From contig CATPCK010000048.1 in the NCBI GenBank assembly GCA_955652655.1, positions 1-5,510 on the forward strand: a DNA stretch of 5,510 nt. The letters are read 5' to 3'. Under the pieces are notes generated by a model. It saw nothing but the letters and a program-made list of their open reading frames with translations, searched no databases and was not told the origin of the DNA. Origin of the DNA: an uncultured Ktedonobacteraceae bacterium (lineage in GTDB: Bacteria > Chloroflexota > Ktedonobacteria > Ktedonobacterales > Ktedonobacteraceae). A program made the position numbers and the translations under genes. Below, piece after piece: positions 5,214-5,510 of the stretch (its first letter is position 1; every line of letters begins with the position of its first letter).

Positions 5214-5510
5214 TTATTCCTCGTGAATTATGTTTGTTACCATGTTCATTCCTTCTGGGCCTTTGGCAATCGGTATGACGCTGCCGGCGGATTGGGCGAC
5301 GGCATCGATGCTTTTGAGGCCGCTGCCGGTGATGAGCAGGACGACATGTTCATTTTTCGCCAGCTTGCCATCGGCGAGTAAACGGAGTAGGCCGGCATAG
5401 CTGGCTGCCCCCGAGGGTTCGGCGAAGACGCCGGTACGCATCGCGAGTTCTTTCTCAGCCGATAAAATCTCGGCATCTGAGACGGTAATGCCAAATCCAC
5501 CACTCTGGCG
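5214..5510 (-). CDS. C-terminal part of a threonine synthase-like PLP enzyme (5' end outside window)
   Basis: The last 98 codons of a fold-type II pyridoxal-phosphate enzyme are visible, ending at TAA (5214-5216). The frame continues to the right edge without a start: ATGs at 5441 and inside are internal, since RQSGGFGITVSDAEIL precedes them in frame. GVFAEPSGAASYAGLLRL (27-44 of the fragment) and VVLLITGSGLKSID (56-69) are the closing motifs of the threonine synthase/threonine dehydratase family. The Ser/Thr in TGSGLK lies near the PLP ring nitrogen in known structures. Reactions in this family are beta- or gamma-eliminations and replacements on amino acids. In E. coli the matching slot in the ygeW cluster is held by YgeX, diaminopropionate ammonia-lyase, whose C-terminus differs from this one. 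It is read in the same direction as the four genes to its left but is separated by 340 bp of repeat. True threonine synthase or another lyase cannot be told apart from the fragment. Confidence 0.82.
   Translation of the reverse strand, partial: RQSGGFGITVSDAEILSAEKELAMRTGVFAEPSGAASYAGLLRLLADGKLAKNEHVVLLITGSGLKSIDAVAQSAGSVIPIAKGPEGMNMVTNIIHEE

Noticed and set aside
4755..5381. 208-codon + strand frame spanning the repeat-filled gap
   Set aside because: It crosses the ssnA-like start, the inverted repeats and the antisense of the PLP gene. The product is low-complexity and matches no known fold.

Overview
The window looks like bacterial chromosome at roughly 50-55% GC (estimated by eye). My best guess is Chloroflexota, perhaps Ktedonobacteria. 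That guess rests on the GTAGGGGCGACC..GGTCGCCC type of palindromic repeat in the largest intergenic gap, a style I associate with those genomes, and on the style of the proteins. It is tentative, because no rRNA or other marker gene is present.

Layout. At the left edge (2-166) a + strand gene ends; only its last 54 codons are visible and I do not recognise it. It converges on a long minus-strand gene block, with a 20-bp hairpin (191-241) between the two. The rest of the window is read on the minus strand, so transcription runs from right to left. The order is: the 3' end of a fold-type II PLP enzyme resembling threonine synthase (5214-5510); a 340-bp spacer filled with nested inverted repeats; an SsnA-type amidohydrolase (3503-4873); a 106-bp spacer with a 9-bp tandem repeat; a YgeY-type M20 metallohydrolase (2191-3396); carbamate kinase (1250-2194, sharing ATGA with the ygeY-like stop); and a YgeW-type carbamoyltransferase (252-1235, starting 14 bp after the carbamate kinase stop).

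How the genes fit together. SsnA, YgeY, YgeW and a YqeA/ArcC-type carbamate kinase are linked in the E. coli ygeW-ssnA region, which has been tied to anaerobic purine (urate/xanthine) breakdown. That region also carries a PLP-dependent lyase (YgeX, diaminopropionate ammonia-lyase). By analogy, the hydrolases here would open or trim a ureido/amide intermediate. The carbamoyltransferase would pass a carbamoyl group to phosphate, and carbamate kinase would turn carbamoyl phosphate plus ADP into ATP, CO2 and NH3. The PLP enzyme would remove amino groups from the carbon skeleton. The substrate is not known from this sequence. No xanthine dehydrogenase, YgfK or HyuA/dihydropyrimidinase homologue is visible here, and the PLP enzyme is threonine-synthase-like rather than YgeX-like, so this may be a variant of the pathway or feed on a different compound.
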